NCBI RefSeq assembly: GCF_005503625.1
Contig: NZ_SCMX01000003.1
Span: 62,001 to 126,000, forward strand
Direction of reading: 5' to 3'
DNA from: Cupriavidus sp. 2SB
GTDB lineage: Bacteria; Pseudomonadota; Gammaproteobacteria; Burkholderiales; Burkholderiaceae
DNA length: 64,000 nucleotides
Part shown: piece after piece, positions 1 through 13,317 of the stretch
Numbering within the stretch: the first letter of the stretch is position 1
How the letters are laid out: every line of letters starts with the position of its first letter
Made by a program: the position numbers and the translations under genes
The notes under the pieces: generated by a model
What the model was told of the DNA's origin: nothing
Seen by the model: the letters and a program-made list of their open reading frames with translations, nothing else
Database searches by the model: none

Positions 1-2397
<2,397 letters not shown>

Positions 2398-2480
2398 TTA
2401 TAACCGTGGCGCCCGGCCAATCCGGGCTGCCACGGCAATGCGCCAGGGCGCTGGGGCGGCCCGCCGAAACGGGCCCGACA

Positions 2481-3278
2481 TCACTTCAGGCCAAGCACGT
2501 CCTGCATGTCGAACAGGCCATTGGGCTTGTCGGCCAGGAAACGCGCCGCGCGCACGGCACCATCGGCGTACGACTGGCGGCTCGACGACTTGTGGCTGAT
2601 CTCGATGCGCTCGCCGATGCCGGCGAACATCACCGTGTGGTCGCCCACGATATCGCCGCCGCGAATCGTGGCAAACCCGATCGATTTCGGATCGCGCGGG
2701 CCGGTGTGGCCTTCGCGGGCATACACCGCGCAGGCGTCCAGATTCCGGCCGACTGCCTTGGCAATCACCTCGCCCATCGTCAGCGCCGTGCCGGACGGTG
2801 CATCCACCTTGTGGCGATGGTGGGCCTCGATGACTTCGATGTCATAACCTGTCGAGAGCAGCTTGGCCGCCACTTCGAGCAGCTTGAACGTGGCATTCAC
2901 ACCCACGCTGAAGTTCGAGGCGAAGACCACGCCGATCGACTTCGCCGCATCTTCGAGTGCCTGCTTGCCAGCTGTATCGAATCCGGTCGTACCGACCACG
3001 ATCTTCTTGCCCAGGCGTTTCGCCACGGCCAGATGGGCCAGCGTGCCTTCCGGCCGCGTGAAATCGATCAGGCAGTCCGAAGCACCCAGTACCGCTTCGA
3101 TATCGTCCGAAATCTTCACGCCGGTCTCGCGGCCCAGGAACATGGCCGCATCCTGCCCCAATGCGGCAGCACCCGGAATGTCCAGCGCGCCGGTCAGCGT
3201 CACGCCTTCGGTGTTCAGGACGGTTTCGATCAGCATGCGGCCCATGCGGCCTGATGCACCTGCGATGGCGATTTTCAT
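2481..3278 (-). CDS. dapB: 4-hydroxy-tetrahydrodipicolinate reductase
   Basis: Reduces hydroxy-tetrahydrodipicolinate with NAD(P)H in the DAP/lysine pathway, feeding lysine and peptidoglycan synthesis. The 265-residue length is normal. The N-terminal Rossmann motif is GASGRMGRM (residues 7-15). The signature with catalytic His and Lys, [15 protein letters not shown], starts at residue 151, and GTTGF is near residue 96. The ATG at 3278 gives [10 protein letters not shown], the normal N terminus. It lies 103 bp downstream of bamE on the same strand. Confidence 0.97.
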   Translation of the reverse strand: MKIAIAGASGRMGRMLIETVLNTEGVTLTGALDIPGAAALGQDAAMFLGRETGVKISDDIEAVLGASDCLIDFTRPEGTLAHLAVAKRLGKKIVVGTTGFDTAGKQALEDAAKSIGVVFASNFSVGVNATFKLLEVAAKLLSTGYDIEVIEAHHRHKVDAPSGTALTMGEVIAKAVGRNLDACAVYAREGHTGPRDPKSIGFATIRGGDIVGDHTVMFAGIGERIEISHKSSSRQSYADGAVRAARFLADKPNGLFDMQDVLGLK

Positions 3279-3381
3279 GGTGTACGGGGGTAATTGGGGA
3301 CAGCGCCCGGTCCACAGGCCGGGCAGTCTGGAAGGAACCGGCCAACGATGTCGTCTATGCGATAGCGTGGGCCCGGTCCGA

Positions 3382-3957
3382 TCAGTTGGCGGGTTTTTCC
3401 TGCGCGGCGGGTACGGCCGACGCCGCTGGCGCTTCCGGTGCTGCCGGCGCCGCTTCCGGCGCGGGGGTCGTCGAGGTAGAAGCTGGTGCTGCGGCTGGCG
3501 TCGACACGGCCTTGCCCGACGTGTTGTTCCGCTGCGCTGCCTTCATGCCGTCGATCTCGGCAATCAATTCGTATTCCGAAGGCAGTTCATCGCCTTGCCA
3601 CTTCACGAGCTTGTCGCCGTCGAAGAACACCGTGAACTGGCGCGATTGCACGACCGGGGTGGCGCCGCGACGGAACGAGAAATAATAGTCCCAGCGATTG
3701 CCATGGAACACGTCCTGCAGCAGCGGCGTGCCGAGCAGGAAGCGAACCTGATCGCGCGTCATGCCTTCACGCAACTGCGAGGTAGCTTCGCGGGACACGA
3801 AATTGCCCTGGACGATATTGATGCGGTAAGGCGTGATGGATTGCACCACCTTGCGCGACGTGCTGTCGTAAGCGGAGCAGGCACCGGCCAGCAGCGCCGC
3901 TGCCAGCAGGGAAAATACCAGCGCCGGGCGCGTGGCGGTCGAACGGAATGAACGCAT
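3382..3957 (-). CDS. bamE: Outer-membrane assembly lipoprotein BamE (OmlA/SmpA)
   Basis: Lipoprotein subunit of the BAM complex that inserts beta-barrel proteins into the outer membrane. From the ATG at 3957 the product is 191 aa: a lipoprotein signal peptide ending LLAGAC, then the BamE fold with the characteristic [16 protein letters not shown] and a WDYYFSF strand. I chose this start over an in-frame upstream GTG/ATG-type start (to 4098) because it places the signal peptide at the N terminus. It is longer than E. coli BamE (about 113 aa) because of a C-terminal Ala/Pro-rich tail. It is divergent from fur, as is common in proteobacteria. Confidence 0.93.
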   Translation of the reverse strand: MRSFRSTATRPALVFSLLAAALLAGACSAYDSTSRKVVQSITPYRINIVQGNFVSREATSQLREGMTRDQVRFLLGTPLLQDVFHGNRWDYYFSFRRGATPVVQSRQFTVFFDGDKLVKWQGDELPSEYELIAEIDGMKAAQRNNTSGKAVSTPAAAPASTSTTPAPEAAPAAPEAPAASAVPAAQEKPAN

Positions 3958-4158
3958 GTATCTCGCTTCCAGACGGGAGTGACTCTGTGCCGGAGCCGGC
4001 GCGCTGCACAATACGTAGCGGCGTCGGGGCACGGCCAGGCGCTTCGGGACACGCCGCCGCAGGGGTGGCGTCCGGGCGTCATGGCACCGGGGCGACATTT
4101 GCCGCCAAAACCCTTATGATTCAACTATCCAGACATTGTACTCTAGGGAGTCACGCCC

Positions 4159-4590
4159 ATGCCGAGTCCGGCGGACCTCAAAAATATTGGCCTCAAGGCG
4201 ACTGTCCCCCGCCTGAAGATCCTCGAGATCTTCCAGACCAGCGAACAGCGGCACCTCAGCGCTGAGGACGTTTACCGTATCCTGCTCAACGAACATATGG
4301 ATATCGGCCTCGCCACGGTCTATCGCGTCCTTACCCAGTTCGAACAAGCCGGCCTCCTGTCGCGCAACAACTTCGAATCGGGCAAGGCCATTTTCGAACT
4401 GAACGAGGGCAAGCATCACGATCACCTGGTGTGCCTGGACTGCGGCCGCGTCGAAGAATTCTTCGACCCGGACATCGAGCACCGCCAGCAGAGCATTGCG
4501 CGCGAGCGCGGCTTCGCATTGCAGGAACACGCATTGTCGCTGTACGGCAATTGCACAAAAGACAACTGTACCCACAGACCCAAACGATAA
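4159..4590 (+). CDS. fur: Ferric uptake regulator
   Basis: Fe(II)-dependent repressor of iron acquisition genes. The product is 143 aa with an N-terminal winged helix (about 1-83) and a C-terminal metal-binding/dimer domain. Metal ligands visible are the H86-H87-x-H89 cluster (in [11 protein letters not shown]) and C92-x-x-C95, with a second Cys pair C132/C137 near the C terminus. The ATG at 4159 gives [15 protein letters not shown], the standard N terminus. It is divergent from bamE across 201 bp; I could not pick out a convincing Fur box there. Confidence 0.97.
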   Translation: MPSPADLKNIGLKATVPRLKILEIFQTSEQRHLSAEDVYRILLNEHMDIGLATVYRVLTQFEQAGLLSRNNFESGKAIFELNEGKHHDHLVCLDCGRVEEFFDPDIEHRQQSIARERGFALQEHALSLYGNCTKDNCTHRPKR

Positions 4591-4621
4591 GCCGCGCCGG
4601 CGACGATTCCGGCAGCAGGCA

Positions 4622-4653
4622 TGAAAAAACCGGCGTCCAGACGCCGGTTTTTC
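4622..4653. terminator. Bidirectional intrinsic terminator between fur and LysR gene
   Basis: The arms ACCGGCGT and ACGCCGGT flank a short loop, with an A run on the left and a T run on the right. This would serve both fur (plus) and the convergent LysR gene (minus). Confidence 0.85.
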
Positions 4654-4681
4654 TTTATCGACTCACCTGACCTTCCCGTCG

Positions 4682-5677
4682 TTACTCCTGCGGCAAATCC
4701 TGCTCGGCCACCACACGTAGCAGGCGGGTTGCCGAGTTCTGTGGCACGCCTACGAACTCTCCGACAACCTGACGAAAAAGATTGCGGGCCCATACCAGCA
4801 TCGGATGGGTATTGCGGCTGCGGTGCCAGAACATGTTCAGGCCCAGCGTCGTATCCAACTCAGCCGGCAACGGGAACGCCTTCAGACCATAGGTCTCGCA
4901 GGCCATGTCCTTGGTCAGCGCGTTGACCGTGAAAATCATGTCCGTCTGGGCGGCCAGTTCAGCCTGTGCGCGCCACGAATGCACCGTCAGCGTTGCATTT
5001 CGCTTGAGCCCACGCTGCTGCAGCGCGTAGTCGAGCGGAATGAGCGCGGGTGCCGGACGGCCTGCGCCACCGGAATGCGCCATGAAGATATGGCTGCAAT
5101 CCAGATACTGTTCGAGCGTGCAATCGTTAATGAGCAGCGGGTGGTTCTTGCGCGCGCAAACCCAAAGATTCAGCGAGGTCACCATTTCCTCGACGATCTC
5201 CGGATGGCGAGTCGGGAACGGCGAGAAGCCCAAGTCCAATTCATTGGCGCGCATCGCCGCAACGTCACTTTCCCAGGAATGCGATTCCACGAGGCGGATA
5301 TGCAGGTCGGGAGCCAGTTGCTTGATGCGCAGCACATACCGGTTGAACACGGTATCGCCCAGCTCGGCTGCAAAGCCCACGCTCAGCGTGCCGGTAGCGA
5401 TTGCCGGATCGAAATTGTCGGCATCACCTTCGTTGATCGACGACCAAAGATCCAACATGTCCCGAATCTTTGGACCCAGCTCCAACGCGCGGGGCGTCGG
5501 CGTCAGCCCGTGGGGGACACGGATAAAAAGAGGATCGTCAAAGATTTCGCGCAGTCGGCCGAGCGAATGCGAGACGGCAGGTGCCGTCATGTGCATTTTC
5601 TCCGCCACATAAGTGGCGTTTCGTTTACTCAGCAGCTCTGTGAAAATCACAAGCAGCTTGGTATCCACGTTCACCAT
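4682..5677 (-). CDS. LysR-family transcriptional regulator
   Basis: A 331-aa LysR-type regulator. The N-terminal winged HTH (residues about 5-65) contains MTAPAVSHSLGRLREIFDDPLF, here with TAPAVSHSLGRLRE as the recognition region, followed by a periplasmic-binding-like effector domain. The N-terminal features resemble the NodD/SyrM-like branch (LLVIFTELL, DPLFIRVPHGLTPTPRA). It is divergent from a flavin reductase-like gene 299 bp away, which is its likeliest target. The effector is unknown. Confidence 0.93.
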   Translation of the reverse strand: MVNVDTKLLVIFTELLSKRNATYVAEKMHMTAPAVSHSLGRLREIFDDPLFIRVPHGLTPTPRALELGPKIRDMLDLWSSINEGDADNFDPAIATGTLSVGFAAELGDTVFNRYVLRIKQLAPDLHIRLVESHSWESDVAAMRANELDLGFSPFPTRHPEIVEEMVTSLNLWVCARKNHPLLINDCTLEQYLDCSHIFMAHSGGAGRPAPALIPLDYALQQRGLKRNATLTVHSWRAQAELAAQTDMIFTVNALTKDMACETYGLKAFPLPAELDTTLGLNMFWHRSRNTHPMLVWARNLFRQVVGEFVGVPQNSATRLLRVVAEQDLPQE

Positions 5678-5976
5678 GATCAGGCCCGGTTATTGTGTTC
5701 CACATTCGATGGCCCCACCACTTTCACTGGCTGCACATCAGATATCAACAGATTCTTCCGAGTGTATGAGAAAAAAACGGCAGGGAAAAGCAAATTCGGC
5801 ATTTCTCGCACTAAGCAAACGGGTTATCGGATGATTTCCAGCGGCTTCCGGGCACATTCGGAACAGATAATGTCAAAAAGCCCACGCGTTCTTATGCGCG
5901 GAACTCGCTATATTCGTCGTAGTGGGATGTTTCCGCCTTGCGCTCGGACACATATCCCTGAGATTGCAGAGATATC
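5678..5976. promoter_or_regulatory. Divergent intergenic region, LysR / flavin reductase-like
   Basis: There is no ORF of note. It is visibly more AT-rich than its neighbours (for example around 5765-5840). A TATATT hexamer at 5909-5914 could be a -10 element for the plus-strand gene, but no well-spaced -35 is evident. LysR regulators usually bind such divergent regions; I could not fix a specific T-N11-A box. Confidence 0.4.
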
Positions 5977-6573
5977 ATGAGTACTCATCGTCACAACGTT
6001 GATCTATCCAAAGCCTATCGGCTGCTCAACCACGGCCCCACCGTCCTGGTGAGCGCAGCCCATAGCGGGCAACGCAACATCATGGCTGCCGCATGGGCGA
6101 TGCCGCTCGATTTCGCACCGCCCAAAGTGGCCGTCGTGCTCGACAAGGCCACATGGACGCGCCAGTTGCTCGAAGCCAGCGGCGAATTCGCGCTGCATGT
6201 GCCCACCGTGGCCCAGGTGGACATTACTCAGGCGCTCGGATCGAGTTCCGGCCTGAAGATCTCCGAGGAACATGGCATCGACAAGTTTGCCGCCTACGGA
6301 CTACAAACGTTTGACGGCAACCTTGTCGGTGCGCCGTTGCTCGAAGGTTGCGCCGCCTGGCTGGAATGCCGCCTGCTGCCCGAGCCCGCTATCCAGAACA
6401 GCTATGACCTGTTCCTCGGCGAAGTCGTCGCCGCGCACGCCGACAGTCGCGTGTTCCGGGAAGGCCGTTGGGATTTCACGGGCCACGATTCCCTCCGCAC
6501 GATCCATCACGTGGCGGGCGGACATTTCATCGTCGACGGCGATGTCATCGATGCGAAGCCGCTGAAACTCTGA
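5977..6573 (+). CDS. Flavin reductase-like (DIM6/NTAB, FMN-binding split barrel) protein
   Basis: A 198-aa protein of the flavin reductase-like FMN-binding family. Such proteins bind FMN and either supply reduced flavin to a partner oxygenase or act as small oxidoreductases. Features are the early segment PTVLVSAAHSGQRNIMAAAW (FMN-binding loop), the VAVVLDKATWTRQLLEASGEF block, and the later PLLEGCAAWLECRL. The ATG at 5977 is next to the divergent LysR promoter region. No oxygenase gene is adjacent, so the substrate is unknown. Confidence 0.85.
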   Translation: MSTHRHNVDLSKAYRLLNHGPTVLVSAAHSGQRNIMAAAWAMPLDFAPPKVAVVLDKATWTRQLLEASGEFALHVPTVAQVDITQALGSSSGLKISEEHGIDKFAAYGLQTFDGNLVGAPLLEGCAAWLECRLLPEPAIQNSYDLFLGEVVAAHADSRVFREGRWDFTGHDSLRTIHHVAGGHFIVDGDVIDAKPLKL

Positions 6574-6580
6574 CCCACAA

Positions 6581-6606
6581 AAAAACGCGCCCGAAGGCGC
6601 GTTTTT
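6581..6606. terminator. Bidirectional terminator between flavin reductase-like gene and gap
   Basis: The arms CGCGCC (6586-6591) and GGCGCG (6596-6601) enclose a CGAA loop, with A5 on the left and T5 on the right. The two flanking genes converge on it. Confidence 0.88.
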
Positions 6607-6624
6607 CTTGGGACCGCCGCCAGA

Positions 6625-7632
<1,008 letters not shown>

Positions 7633-7707
7633 CTAGAGTGCAATCGATGAAGCCTGGGCCGGTGCCGCCAGCCGGCGCGTCGCACCGGCGGGGCACACGG
7701 GCGGGAA

Positions 7708-9744
7708 TTACTGGGCGAGCGTGGCGCGCACGGTGTCGGCCACGTTTTCTACCGTGAAGCCGAAGTGCTTGAACAGCACGCCTGCCGGAGCCGATTCGCC
7801 AAACGTGTCGATGCCGACGACCGCCTGGACCTGGTACTTCCACCAGAAATCGGTCACGCCGGCTTCCACGGCGATACGCGGCACGCCGGCCGGCAGCACG
7901 CTGGCCTTGTACGCGGCATCCTGCTTGTCGAACACGGTTGTTGCCGGCACCGACACCACGCGCACATGCACGCCTTCGGCAGCCAGTGCATCGGCGGCGC
8001 CGATGGCCAGGCCCACTTCCGAGCCCGTGGCGATGATGACGGCGTCCGGCGCCTTCTTGCGCGGGTTCTTCGCATCGCGCAACACGTAGCCGCCGCGAGC
8101 GATATTGGCGCGCGTCACGTCGTCGCGCTTCTGGAACGGCAGGTTCTGGCGGCTGAAAATCAGGCAGCTCGGACCATTCTCGCGGCGGATCGACTCGGCC
8201 CAAGCCACGGCAGTCTCGGTGGTGTCGGCAGTACGCCAGACATCCATGTTCGGGATCAGGCGCAGGCTGGCCACGTGCTCGATCGACTGGTGCGTCGGGC
8301 CGTCTTCTCCCAGGCCGATCGAATCGTGCGTGAACACGAAGAGCGTGCGGATCTTCATCAGCGCGGCCATGCGCAGCGCGTTGCGGCTGTAGTCCGAGAA
8401 CGTCAGGAACGTGGCACCGTAGGGGATGTAGCCACCGTGCAGCGTGATGCCGTTCATCACGGCGCTCATGCCGAATTCGCGCACGCCGTAGTTGATGTGG
8501 TTGCCCCAGGCATCTACACGCACAGCCTTGCTGCCGGACCAGTTGGTCAGGTTCGAGCCGGTCAGGTCGGCCGAGCCGCCCAGGAATTCCGGCAGCACGG
8601 GCGCGAGCGCCTCGATCGTGTTCTGACTGGCCTTGCGCGTGGCGATGGTCTCTGCCTTTTCTTCGCACTTGGCGAGGAAGGCATCGACAGCCTCGTCGAA
8701 CGCGCCCGGCAGCTCACCGCGCATGCGGCGCGTGTACTCGCCGGCTTCGTACGGATGGACTTCGGCGTAGGCGGCAAACAGCGCGTCCCAGGCCTTTTCC
8801 AGCGCGGCACCGGTATGCTTGGCATCCCACGCGCCATAGACTTCCGGCGGCAGTTCGAACGGTGCATGCACCCAGCCCAGCGCTTCGCGCGTGGCCAGCA
8901 CTTCGGCGCCGCCCAGCGGGGCACCGTGCACGTCGTGACCGCCTTCCTTGTTCGGAGCACCCTTGCCGATCAGCGTGCGGCAGCAGATCAGCGTTGGCTT
9001 GTCGCTGGCCTTGGCCTGCGCGATGGCATTGTCCACCGCCACGGCGTCATGGCCGTCCACGCCGCGAATCACGTTCCAGCCGTAGGATTCGAAACGCTTC
9101 GGGGTATCGTCGGCGAACCAGTGCACCACGTCGCCGTCGATCGAAATGCCATTGTCATCCCACAGTGCAATCAGCTTGTTCAGCTTCAACGTGCCAGCCA
9201 GCGAGCAAGCCTCGTGGCTGATACCTTCCATCAGGCAACCATCGCCCATGAACACATAGGTGTGATGGTTGACGATGTCGAAGCCCGGACGATTGAATTC
9301 TTCGGCCAGCAAGCGCTCTGCCAGCGCCATGCCCACGGCGTTGGTAATACCCTGACCCAGCGGACCGGTCGTGGTTTCCACGCCCGGCGTGATGCCGTAT
9401 TCCGGATGGCCGGCCGTCTTGCTGTGCAACTGACGGAAGTTCTTCAGTTCTTCCACCGGGAGGTCGTAACCCGTGAGGTGAAGCAGCGCGTAGATCAGCA
9501 TCGAGCCGTGACCGTTCGACAGCACGAAGCGATCGCGGTCGGCCCACTGCGGATTCACGGGGTTATGCTTCAGATGCCGGCCCCACAACGCCACGGCGAT
9601 ATCCGCCATCCCCATCGGCGCACCGGGGTGACCGGAGTTGGCTTGCTGGACGGCGTCCATGGCAAGCACGCGGATGGCGTCGGCCATCAGTTTGACGGGC
9701 TGGTTGGCGAAAGGACTTGTTGCGGGATGGGCGAGGGCAGACAT
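7708..9744 (-). CDS. tkt: Transketolase
   Basis: ThDP-dependent transketolase of the pentose phosphate pathway (and the Calvin cycle where present). From the ATG at 9744 it is 678 aa, normal for bacterial TktA. Visible features are [14 protein letters not shown] near the N terminus, the ThDP/Mg motif [18 protein letters not shown], and [12 protein letters not shown] in the pyrimidine-binding domain. I preferred [12 protein letters not shown] over an upstream in-frame start that adds 17 residues, because the shorter form matches the family N terminus. Its start codon shares the CATG with that of the divergent spermidine synthase-like gene. Confidence 0.95.
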   Translation of the reverse strand: MSALAHPATSPFANQPVKLMADAIRVLAMDAVQQANSGHPGAPMGMADIAVALWGRHLKHNPVNPQWADRDRFVLSNGHGSMLIYALLHLTGYDLPVEELKNFRQLHSKTAGHPEYGITPGVETTTGPLGQGITNAVGMALAERLLAEEFNRPGFDIVNHHTYVFMGDGCLMEGISHEACSLAGTLKLNKLIALWDDNGISIDGDVVHWFADDTPKRFESYGWNVIRGVDGHDAVAVDNAIAQAKASDKPTLICCRTLIGKGAPNKEGGHDVHGAPLGGAEVLATREALGWVHAPFELPPEVYGAWDAKHTGAALEKAWDALFAAYAEVHPYEAGEYTRRMRGELPGAFDEAVDAFLAKCEEKAETIATRKASQNTIEALAPVLPEFLGGSADLTGSNLTNWSGSKAVRVDAWGNHINYGVREFGMSAVMNGITLHGGYIPYGATFLTFSDYSRNALRMAALMKIRTLFVFTHDSIGLGEDGPTHQSIEHVASLRLIPNMDVWRTADTTETAVAWAESIRRENGPSCLIFSRQNLPFQKRDDVTRANIARGGYVLRDAKNPRKKAPDAVIIATGSEVGLAIGAADALAAEGVHVRVVSVPATTVFDKQDAAYKASVLPAGVPRIAVEAGVTDFWWKYQVQAVVGIDTFGESAPAGVLFKHFGFTVENVADTVRATLAQ

Positions 9745-10717
9745 GCGAGAACCTGACGGCGGGAAAACCGCAATTTTAGCAGAAGCAGGCGGCATTTCCG
9801 GGCGCGAAGGCGCGTCCCGAAGAGGCCATCAAACCTGGACGGAATGGCTGGCACCCGGTACGGGCACCACGCTGGGCGAGATCACCGTCCTGGCGGCCAC
9901 GCGTTCGGCGTACCAGCAGGTGGAGATCGGCGAAAACCCAGGCCTGGGGCGGATCTTCCGGCTGGACGGCGTGGTGATGAGCACCGAGGCCGATGCCTTC
10001 ATCCTGCACGAACTGATGTCCGTGCCAATGGCTGCTGTGCACGGTACGCCACGTAGCGCGCTGGTTGTGGGTGGCGGCGATGGCGGTTCGGCCTTCGAAT
10101 TGTTGCGAATTCCCACAATGCGGGATGTGGTGGTGGCCGAGCTGGATGCCGAGGTTGTGCGATTGGCGCGCGAATGGCTGCCCGGCATCCATCGCGGAGC
10201 GCTCGACGAACCGGGTGATCCACGCCTGCATCTCGCCATCGGTGACGGACTGGGCCTAATGGAAGCATTCGCCCGTACCGGCCGCCGTTTCGATCTCATC
10301 GTCTACGACCTGACCGAGGCCGACGACGGCAGCCCCGCGGCCGCGCTGTTCACCACGCACGGGTTGCAAACGGCGCGCAGGTGTCTGGCGCCGGGTGGCG
10401 CGCTCTCGCTGCATCTTGGCCCCCTGCTCCATCGTCCCGACGCGGCGCGGTTGCTGCTGTCGCGCCTGCGGCAAGTCTTTCCGAATGTGGCGCCGCTAGC
10501 CGCGTATGTGCCAGCGTACGGCGCGCTGTGGGGCATCGCGCTGGCAAGCGATACGCTGGACATTGCCGCCGCACCTGCCGCGTCCATCGCAGCTCGGCTG
10601 CGGCAATGGCGCCTGGACACGGCACTGCGCGCCTATCATGCAGATCTCCACCCAGCGCTCTTCGTGCATCCGCGCCATCTGCAGCCGATCTTCGACAGCG
10701 CCAGCCGACCCGCGTAA
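9743..10717 (+). CDS. speE: Spermidine synthase-like aminopropyltransferase/SAM-fold protein
   Basis: Spermidine synthase family (Rossmann-type). These enzymes transfer an aminopropyl group from decarboxylated SAM to putrescine. The core is clear: [10 protein letters not shown], then [19 protein letters not shown], the nucleotide-binding [15 protein letters not shown], and VYDLTEADD in place of the usual substrate-binding YD/DSTDP segment. The start is uncertain: the ATG at 9743 lies on the same CATG as the transketolase start, and no good ATG or GTG occurs before the conserved W residues. The variant catalytic segment leaves the exact substrate open. Confidence 0.8.
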   Translation: MREPDGGKTAILAEAGGISGREGASRRGHQTWTEWLAPGTGTTLGEITVLAATRSAYQQVEIGENPGLGRIFRLDGVVMSTEADAFILHELMSVPMAAVHGTPRSALVVGGGDGGSAFELLRIPTMRDVVVAELDAEVVRLAREWLPGIHRGALDEPGDPRLHLAIGDGLGLMEAFARTGRRFDLIVYDLTEADDGSPAAALFTTHGLQTARRCLAPGGALSLHLGPLLHRPDAARLLLSRLRQVFPNVAPLAAYVPAYGALWGIALASDTLDIAAAPAASIAARLRQWRLDTALRAYHADLHPALFVHPRHLQPIFDSASRPA

Positions 10718-10786
10718 CATGCACTTTCGTCCCGATCGCCGCCGAGCGGCCGGGACTTCCTCCGAGCCACCCTCCGGGAGACCAGC

Positions 10787-11227
10787 ATGCCCAGACCGTC
10801 CAACACGCCCTGGCTGACGCCCTACCTGACGGTTGCCAGCGGCCGCGCCGCAATCGATTTCTACCAGCGCGCGTTCGGCTTCACCGCGGGCCATGTGGTC
10901 GACGAGAACGGCGTTCCGACCCACGCCGAATTGCACTACAAGGGCGAGCTTGTCGTGATGTTCGCGCCCGAAGGCGCATGGGGCAGTACCGCGCGCACGC
11001 CCCGCTCCCTTGGCGTCGAGGCGTCTCAGACGTTCTATGTCTATTGCGACGATGTCGATGCCATGTATGCGCAGGCCATTGGTGCCGGCGCGGTCAGCGT
11101 GATGGCGCCCGCCGACCAGTTCTGGGGCGACCGTTACTGCATGGTCGAGGACCCTGACGGCTACCGTTGGGGCTTCGGCACGCCGCTGCCGAAGGCCGCG
11201 GACGTCGATCCCTCGTCCGAATCCTGA
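10787..11227 (+). CDS. VOC-superfamily (glyoxalase/bleomycin resistance/PhnB-like) protein
   Basis: A 146-aa vicinal-oxygen-chelate fold protein with two beta-alpha-beta-beta-beta repeats. The first has PYLTVASGRAAIDFYQRAFGF and the second has CDDVDAMYAQAIGAGA followed by FWGDRYCMVEDPDGYRWGF. This is the PhnB-like branch (the W-x-D-R-x-x-x-x-x-DPDGY pattern). Substrate unknown. The start at 10787 follows a CGGGAG site, and rsmE begins 13 bp after its stop. Confidence 0.85.
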   Translation: MPRPSNTPWLTPYLTVASGRAAIDFYQRAFGFTAGHVVDENGVPTHAELHYKGELVVMFAPEGAWGSTARTPRSLGVEASQTFYVYCDDVDAMYAQAIGAGAVSVMAPADQFWGDRYCMVEDPDGYRWGFGTPLPKAADVDPSSES

Positions 11228-11240
11228 TCTTTCTTTCCTG

Positions 11241-11984
11241 ATGCCACCTAGATTTTTTGTCGATGCAGCGCTTGCTGCCGATACCGTCGTGGAGTTGCCC
11301 GACACCGTCGTACGTCACGTCCATGTGCTGCGCCTGTCGCCCGAAGACCCCATCACGCTTTTCAACGGTCAGGGCGGCAGCTACAGCGCCACGCTCGCGG
11401 AGATCGGCAAGCGCAGCGCATCGGCCCGTATCTCCGCCCATGACGCCACCGAGGCCGAACCGCCTTTTGCGGTGACGTTGGCGCAGGGTCTGGCAGGCGG
11501 CGACAAAATGGACTGGCTGATCGAGAAAGCCGTGGAGCTTGGCGTGGCGGCGATCCAGCCGCTGCAGGCCCAGCGCTCCGTGGTGCGGCTATCCGGCGAG
11601 CGGGCTGCCAAACGCCAAGCCCATTGGCAGGCCCTGATCGAGGCGGCGTGCGAGCAATGCGGACGTAACCGCTTGCCGGCGCTGGCGCCGGTGTCTACCT
11701 TTGATGCATGGCTTGCGGCGGCGCCTGCCACGGGCAACCGGCTGCTGCTGTCGCCGCGTGCCGTAGCGCCCCTGCCCGAGCTTGCACGAACTCACGCCGA
11801 TGCCTGGCGTGCCAAGGGCGTGACGTTGCTGATCGGCCCCGAAGGCGGGCTGTCGCCCGAGGAAGAAGCAGCGGCGCGCCATGCCGGTTTCATCGGCGTG
11901 TCGCTGGGGCCGCGTATTCTGCGTACCGAGACGGCGGGCCTCGCGTGCCTCGCCACGCTGAACGCCATCCTTGGCGGATTCTGA
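11241..11984 (+). CDS. rsmE: 16S rRNA (uracil-1498-N3)-methyltransferase
   Basis: SPOUT-class methyltransferase that modifies U1498 of 16S rRNA. The 247-aa length is typical. It has an N-terminal PUA-like domain (VVRHVHVLRLSPEDPITLFNG region), then the SPOUT knot with KMDWLIEKAVELGV, the SAM-binding LLIGPEGGLSPEEEAAA and the terminal LGPRILRTETAGLACLA. The ATG at 11241 closely follows the VOC gene. Confidence 0.96.
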   Translation: MPPRFFVDAALAADTVVELPDTVVRHVHVLRLSPEDPITLFNGQGGSYSATLAEIGKRSASARISAHDATEAEPPFAVTLAQGLAGGDKMDWLIEKAVELGVAAIQPLQAQRSVVRLSGERAAKRQAHWQALIEAACEQCGRNRLPALAPVSTFDAWLAAAPATGNRLLLSPRAVAPLPELARTHADAWRAKGVTLLIGPEGGLSPEEEAAARHAGFIGVSLGPRILRTETAGLACLATLNAILGGF

Positions 11985-12009
11985 CCAGGACAGGTCAAAG
12001 GAGTCGAAT

Positions 12010-12630
12010 ATGGGACTACTCGATAGCGTGCTGGGCGGAATGCTCGGTCAGGGCGGCGGCCAGCAACAAGCCGGCGGCGGAGGGATGAATCCCAAGCTCA
12101 TGATGGCGCTGGGCTTGCTGGCGATGCTGGCCATGCGTAACAAGAGCCAGGGTGCGGATGGCAGCGTTGCCCCCGCCGACGCCGGCGATGCGGCGGGCGG
12201 TGCCCTCGGCGGCCTGGGAGGACTCGGCGGTCTTGGCGGCATGCTCGGCGGCATGCTGGGTGGCGGCAGCGCCCCGGCCCCGGGCGGACTCGATCTCGGA
12301 TCGCTGCTGGGCGGACTGCTCGGCGGTCAGGGCGATGCCACGAACTCGGCGCAGGCGATGGGAGCGGCCGCTGGCGGTATCGGCGCGTTGCGCGACATAC
12401 TCGGCCAGGCCGGGCTGGGCCAGCAGGTCGATTCCTGGATCGGCACCGGCGGAAACGAGGCCGTCAGTGCAGCCGACCTGCAGGGTGCGCTGGGCAATAC
12501 CGGTGCATTGCAGTCGCTGGCCGAAACCACCGGGATGTCTTCCGACGACGTGGCGGCGAGCCTCAGCGAAGGCCTGCCGGAACTGATCGACCGGTTGACG
12601 CCGGGCGGCCAGCTACCGCCTGCAGCCTGA
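12010..12630 (+). CDS. DUF937 (YidB-like) glycine-rich protein
   Basis: A 206-aa DUF937/YidB-family protein of unknown role. It starts MGLLDSVLGGMLGQGGG, typical of the family. A Gly/Leu-rich low-complexity stretch of GGLG and GGML repeats occupies about residues 60-100. The C-terminal part has the conserved QVDSWIGTGGNEAVS and ETTGMSSDDVAASLSEGLPELIDRLTPGG. I took the ATG at 12010 over an earlier in-frame start because a GGAG site lies just upstream and the longer form would overlap rsmE. Confidence 0.85.
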   Translation: MGLLDSVLGGMLGQGGGQQQAGGGGMNPKLMMALGLLAMLAMRNKSQGADGSVAPADAGDAAGGALGGLGGLGGLGGMLGGMLGGGSAPAPGGLDLGSLLGGLLGGQGDATNSAQAMGAAAGGIGALRDILGQAGLGQQVDSWIGTGGNEAVSAADLQGALGNTGALQSLAETTGMSSDDVAASLSEGLPELIDRLTPGGQLPPAA

Positions 12631-12655
12631 GCCGGTGCAGCGCTGGCGCAGGACG

Positions 12656-12687
12656 CAAAAAAGCCCGCTGGTGACAGCGGGCTTTTT
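12656..12687. terminator. Intrinsic terminator after DUF937 gene
   Basis: The perfect 10-bp arms AAGCCCGCTG (12661-12670) and CAGCGGGCTT (12675-12684) surround a GTGA loop. There are As before and Ts after, so it can act for both converging genes. Confidence 0.88.
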
Positions 12688-12708
12688 CATTGCGGCCGGG
12701 GAAGGCGT

Positions 12709-13317
12709 TCAGGCGAACGAGTAGAACACCCGGAACTGCACCTTGCGCTCCAGCCAGAATTCGGCGGCGTCACGGAACACGTCCAGCAGCACCTCACGCG
12801 CTTCCTTGTCGAACTTGAGCGCAATCGGCAAGCCTTCGAGCACGATTACAAAACCGGGTTGCGGACCGGCCTTGTAGATCATGTCGGTCAGGCAATCGGA
12901 CAACGCATCGAAGTTCTTGCCGAAATGCTTCGGAAACGTGAACTCGGTGGCGATGCGCTCCAGGATCTCGGCCTTGCTGGCGCAATCGGCGCAGTTGGCG
13001 TAGAGGAAGTGCTGGTTCAGCGCCGTGGCCGCCTGGGCCAACTCCGGCACGCGGAACGCGCGGATCGACTGGACGATGTTCGGGCGCACCGTCTTGAACA
13101 GATTCATGGCTCCCTCGTTGGTACCGTCGTCAGCCCACGTGGCAATGGCCGGCGAGCAGGTAGGCGGCAGTGGGTGCGTCAGATCCTGGCGCGGCATCAT
13201 CAGCACATTGTCGTAAAGGTTCTGGGCCTGATGGTGGGCCCTCTGCCAGCCATCTCCGGCGCCGCGCTCCTCGCGGGCGGCAAGGGCGTCGCCCAATCCG
13301 AAAATGTCAGTCATCAT
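12709..13317 (-). CDS. Barstar-family ribonuclease inhibitor with N-terminal extension
   Basis: Predicted cytoplasmic inhibitor of the upstream RNase. The barstar core lies in the C-terminal half. The block FPKHFGKNFDALSDCLTDM matches the barstar segment that carries the inhibitory acidic helix, and it ends in strands FVIVLEGLP and VQFRVFYSF. Barstar is about 90 aa; this ORF is 202 aa from the ATG at 13317, which overlaps the RNase stop (ATGA). An internal ATG at 13107 has a strong GAGGGAG site and would give a 132-aa barstar. Codon use in the 70-residue N-terminal part looks coding, so both starts are credible. Confidence 0.85.
   Translation of the reverse strand: MMTDIFGLGDALAAREERGAGDGWQRAHHQAQNLYDNVLMMPRQDLTHPLPPTCSPAIATWADDGTNEGAMNLFKTVRPNIVQSIRAFRVPELAQAATALNQHFLYANCADCASKAEILERIATEFTFPKHFGKNFDALSDCLTDMIYKAGPQPGFVIVLEGLPIALKFDKEAREVLLDVFRDAAEFWLERKVQFRVFYSFA

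Noticed and set aside
3958-4158. Fur box in the bamE/fur intergenic region
   Set aside because: No stretch resembles the GATAAT hexamer array well enough to claim autoregulation.
7765-9756. 663-codon plus-strand frame opposite transketolase
   Set aside because: Antisense shadow of tkt, with the same His/Arg-rich composition and no motif.
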